Source: Acidobacteriaceae bacterium UBA1307 (lineage in GTDB: Bacteria; Acidobacteriota; Terriglobia; Terriglobales; Acidobacteriaceae). From it: DNA of 64,000 nt. Below, in pieces: positions 61,881-64,000 of this stretch. The notes beneath the pieces were generated by a model that did no database searches, had not been told where the DNA came from, and saw nothing but the letters and a program-made list of their open reading frames with translations. The stretch lies in NCBI GenBank assembly GCA_002307235.1, contig DBTV01000050.1, forward strand, positions 33,871 to 97,870. The letters are read 5' to 3'. The number at the start of each line of letters is the position of its first letter. Position 1 is the stretch's first letter. The position numbers were made by a program, and so were the translations under genes.

Positions 61881-62054
61881 AGATTGATGCTAAAGCATAA
61901 AAAACAGGGAACAGGGCTCCGTGGGCAGTGGCCAGGGACCGATGATTCCGTGCTCAGAAAAGTGGAAGACAGTGCCGGAGGCGGCAATTCGTAACACGCG
62001 GGAAACATTTCGGCCCGGCCCATCGACTAGAGTGGGAGTGAAAGGAATCCTCTC
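61881..62054. other. Divergent spacer with CCCTG-type low complexity
   Basis: Between the S9 peptidase and glycosyltransferase genes; contains CAGGGAACAGGGCTCC and GGCCAGGGACC, in the style of the low-complexity tract at 63.4 kb. AAAGGA at its end is the SD of the next gene. Confidence 0.45.
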
Positions 62055-63335
62055 TTGCGCATTGTTCTGTCGAATATTGGCACCTTTGGCGATACCAATC
62101 CGCTGATTGCGATTGCCCTCGAGCTGAAGCGCCGAGGCCACACGCCGGTGATGGCGCTGCCGGAGGTCTACCGGAGCAAGATCGAGCCGCTCGGCCTCGA
62201 GTTCCGCCCGGTGCGGCCCGACATTGACCCGGCCAACACGGCGCTGGTTGAGATGATCTACGACGTGAAGACCGGCACCGAGACAGGCCTGCGCCGATTC
62301 CTCTTCCCCGCACTGCGCGAGACCTACGCCGACCTGCGGGCAGCGGCCACCGAGCCCGTGCGCGCCGACCTGATGCTGCTCGGCGAGTTGAACTATGCCG
62401 GACCCATCGTCGCCGAGGCCACCGGGATTCCCTGGGCCAGCTACGTGCTGGCGCCGCTGTCGTTCTTTTCGGCCTTCGATCCGCCGGTGCTGCCGATGTA
62501 TCCGCGGCTGGCGCGCGCCGACCGGGCCGTTCCGGGCATGGGCCGCGCCATCAAGCGGCTGGCCCGTTTCGTGAGCCGCAAGTGGCCTGAGCCGATCTAC
62601 GCACTGCGCCGCGCACTGGGCCTGCCGCAGGGACGCAATCCTTTATTCGACGCAAAGCACTCGCCCGATCTGGTGCTGGCGCTGTTCTCGCATGTTCTGG
62701 GCGAAGAGCAGAAGGACTGGCCGGAGCACACGCTCACGACCGGCTTCTGCTTCTATGACGCCGACGCGGGCAACGCGAAACTGCCCGAGCATCTGGAAAA
62801 ATTTCTCGCCGCCGGTGAGCCGCCGGTGGTCTTCACGCTGGGCTCGGCGGCGGTGCTGGCGGCAGGCAATTTCTACGAATATTCGGCCCGGGCGGCCATC
62901 AAGCTCGGAATTCGGGCGGTGCTTTTGGTCGGCGGAGACCCGCGCAACCGGCCCCAGGTTCCGCTGCCCGATTCGATCTGCGTGGCCGAGTACGCGCCCT
63001 ATTCGGCGCTGTTTCCGCGTGCGCGGCTGGTGGTGCATCAGGGCGGCGTGGGCACCACGGCACAGTGCCTGCACGCCGGCAAGCCGATGCTGATCATGCC
63101 CTACTCGCACGACCAGCCGGACAATGCGCGGCGCATGCAGCGGCTCAAGGTCGCCAAGGTCGTCCGCAAAAAGCGCTATACGCCGGTGCGGGTCGCGAGC
63201 AAGCTGGCCACCATGCTCGACGAGCCGAAGTACGCCCGCCGCGCCGAGAGCGTGGCACGGCTGCTGGCCCGCGAAGATGGCGTGAAGACGGCCTGCGACG
63301 CGCTGGAGCGGCTGGCAAAAACGAGCGAGCAGTAA
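62055..63335 (+). CDS. GT1-family (UGT/MGT-like) glycosyltransferase
   Basis: A 426-residue cytosolic glycosyltransferase of the macroside/UDP-glycosyltransferase type. The N-terminal acceptor domain opens with the Rossmann strand IVLSNIGTFGDTNPLIAIAL. The C-terminal donor domain shows VFTLGSAAV, then AEYAPYSALFPRARLVVHQG, GVGTTAQCLHAGKPMLIMPY and SHDQPDNARRM, the nucleotide-sugar-binding signature with its conserved His, Gly and Asp-Gln. The TTG start has AAAGGA at eight bases, and no in-frame ATG is nearby. Acceptor unknown; glycosylation of a lipid or small metabolite is plausible. Confidence 0.9.
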   Translation: MRIVLSNIGTFGDTNPLIAIALELKRRGHTPVMALPEVYRSKIEPLGLEFRPVRPDIDPANTALVEMIYDVKTGTETGLRRFLFPALRETYADLRAAATEPVRADLMLLGELNYAGPIVAEATGIPWASYVLAPLSFFSAFDPPVLPMYPRLARADRAVPGMGRAIKRLARFVSRKWPEPIYALRRALGLPQGRNPLFDAKHSPDLVLALFSHVLGEEQKDWPEHTLTTGFCFYDADAGNAKLPEHLEKFLAAGEPPVVFTLGSAAVLAAGNFYEYSARAAIKLGIRAVLLVGGDPRNRPQVPLPDSICVAEYAPYSALFPRARLVVHQGGVGTTAQCLHAGKPMLIMPYSHDQPDNARRMQRLKVAKVVRKKRYTPVRVASKLATMLDEPKYARRAESVARLLAREDGVKTACDALERLAKTSEQ

Positions 63336-63874
63336 AAAAGGACGCGTGAACGTAGTCAGGGAACAGTAAACAGCCGAAGCAGTGAATCGACTAACCACCG
63401 TACACGGCATTCTGTTCCCTCGTTCCCTGCTCCCTCGCTCTCTAGTCTCTGGTCCCTAGCCCCTAGCCCCTAGCCACTCGGTCCACGGTCCCTCGGTCCC
63501 CTGCTCCAAGAATTTTTCGTCAATTTGCCGGGCAACGAGCCGGACAGATTCCCTCTATATGCCACCGCCTGAGTCGTTTGCGAGGAAAGCTGTCAGGACA
63601 CGGTACGAGCGTGCGCGGCCCGGCATGGGACGCACACGCCAACCGACTGATACTATGGAAGAAGCGCCGTTTTGCATGGTGCTGTTGTTTTTCCTGAAGA
63701 TTTTCAGCCGTTTCCCGTGGCATTTGCGGATTCCAAACGAGGCCGCCACGGCATGCGGAAGGACCAGCCCCAGGCGGGGCCAGTCCGCTTTACCCTTATG
63801 GCCTCACCCCATCGCGACCCGACGACGACAGCAACGGCGCGAGAGCCGAATCCGAGAAAAGGACACCTGCACCT
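63336..63874. other. Intergenic region with CCCTAG low-complexity tract
   Basis: No gene I can support. About 63413-63512 is a degenerate run of TCCCTAG/TCCCT/GGTCC units, telomere-like in look. The remaining part includes the leader of typA, with AAAGGA near its end. Confidence 0.55.
63413..63512. repeat. Degenerate CCCTAG/GTCCCT tandem tract
   Basis: About 100 bases built from short units such as TCCCTCG, TCCCTGC, TCCCTAG and CCCCTAG. Strand-asymmetric, pyrimidine-rich, with no ORF. Related shorter tracts lie near 34.5 and 61.9 kb. Confidence 0.7.
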
Positions 63875-64000
63875 GTGAGTCAGACGATACGCAATATCGC
63901 CATCATCGCCCATGTGGACCACGGTAAGACGACCCTGGTTGACGCCATGTTGAAACAGGCCGGAACCTTCCGCGCCAACGAACAAGTGGCCGATCGCGTG
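63875..64000 (+). CDS. typA: Translational GTPase TypA/BipA (5' part only)
   Basis: The first 42 residues of a ribosome-associated GTPase needed for 50S assembly at low temperature and stress. The GTG start (AAAGGA upstream) gives SQTIRNIAIIAHVDHGKTTL, a perfect translational-GTPase G1 loop, followed by VDAMLKQAGTFRANEQVADR, which is the TypA-specific continuation rather than LepA or EF-G. The gene runs off the right end of the window. Confidence 0.92.
   Translation, partial: MSQTIRNIAIIAHVDHGKTTLVDAMLKQAGTFRANEQVADRV

Noticed and set aside
63559..63927. A 122-codon plus-strand frame upstream of typA
   Set aside because: Overlaps the typA start in another frame, lacks an SD, and its composition is that of non-coding DNA.
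1..64000. CRISPR arrays, tRNA genes, rRNA genes or transposases
   Set aside because: I looked for regularly spaced repeats, T-arm signatures outside ssrA, and DDE/tyrosine recombinase motifs and saw none.

Overview
The window is high-GC, gene-dense chromosome, most likely from an acidobacterium of the Terriglobia/Acidobacteriaceae type. The pointers are an Oar-like TonB-dependent receptor with a carboxypeptidase-regulatory-like N-terminus, an LPS pathway gene (lpxC), many secreted peptidases and Ig-like/propeller lipoproteins, and intergenic palindromes and CCCTAG-type low-complexity tracts that I associate with these genomes. Taxonomy is inference; there is no rRNA gene in the window.

Layout. 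1-3.7 kb: a truncated chemoreceptor divergent from a DcaP-like porin. 3.7-10.8 kb: envelope and housekeeping genes (lipoprotein, membrane protein, lpxC, M20 peptidase, FKBP isomerase, ABC ATPase, pfkA). 11-17.1 kb: GH31 glycosidase and a ybeY-corC-era operon on the minus strand. 17.2-24.2 kb: a P-loop kinase, a flavodiiron protein, and a block of two PilZ paralogues with a chemoreceptor. 24.5-31.1 kb: phoH, rpsT, and two more chemoreceptors. 31.3-36.9 kb: a coupled M16 peptidase pair, a stand-alone GlmU-type acetyltransferase and a receiver/HD-GYP c-di-GMP phosphodiesterase. 36.9-39.4 kb: a lower-GC accessory patch with an orphan HTH/HEPN-like gene, a candidate small RNA and tmRNA (ssrA). 39.6-46.4 kb: a Cu/Ag CusCBA-type efflux operon flanked by two small exported metal-binding-like proteins. 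46.5-50.2 kb: the TonB-dependent receptor. 50.6-57 kb: iscS-like/mnmA, two small envelope proteins, a flavoprotein, and a ribH(fusion)-nusB operon. 57-64 kb: a large Ig/propeller lipoprotein, an S9 peptidase, a glycosyltransferase, and the start of typA.

Themes. c-di-GMP and chemotaxis modules are concentrated here: four chemoreceptors without che genes, two PilZ proteins (one degenerate) and one HD-GYP protein. Two metabolic genes, pfkA and the flavodiiron gene, share an identical CRP/FNR-type palindrome at identical spacing from a similar -10 box, suggesting a low-oxygen or nitrosative-stress regulon. Four copies of a palindromic element sit with one end exactly on a stop codon. The HTH/HEPN-like orphan, the candidate small RNA next to ssrA and the stop-codon palindromes are the best candidates for something undescribed.
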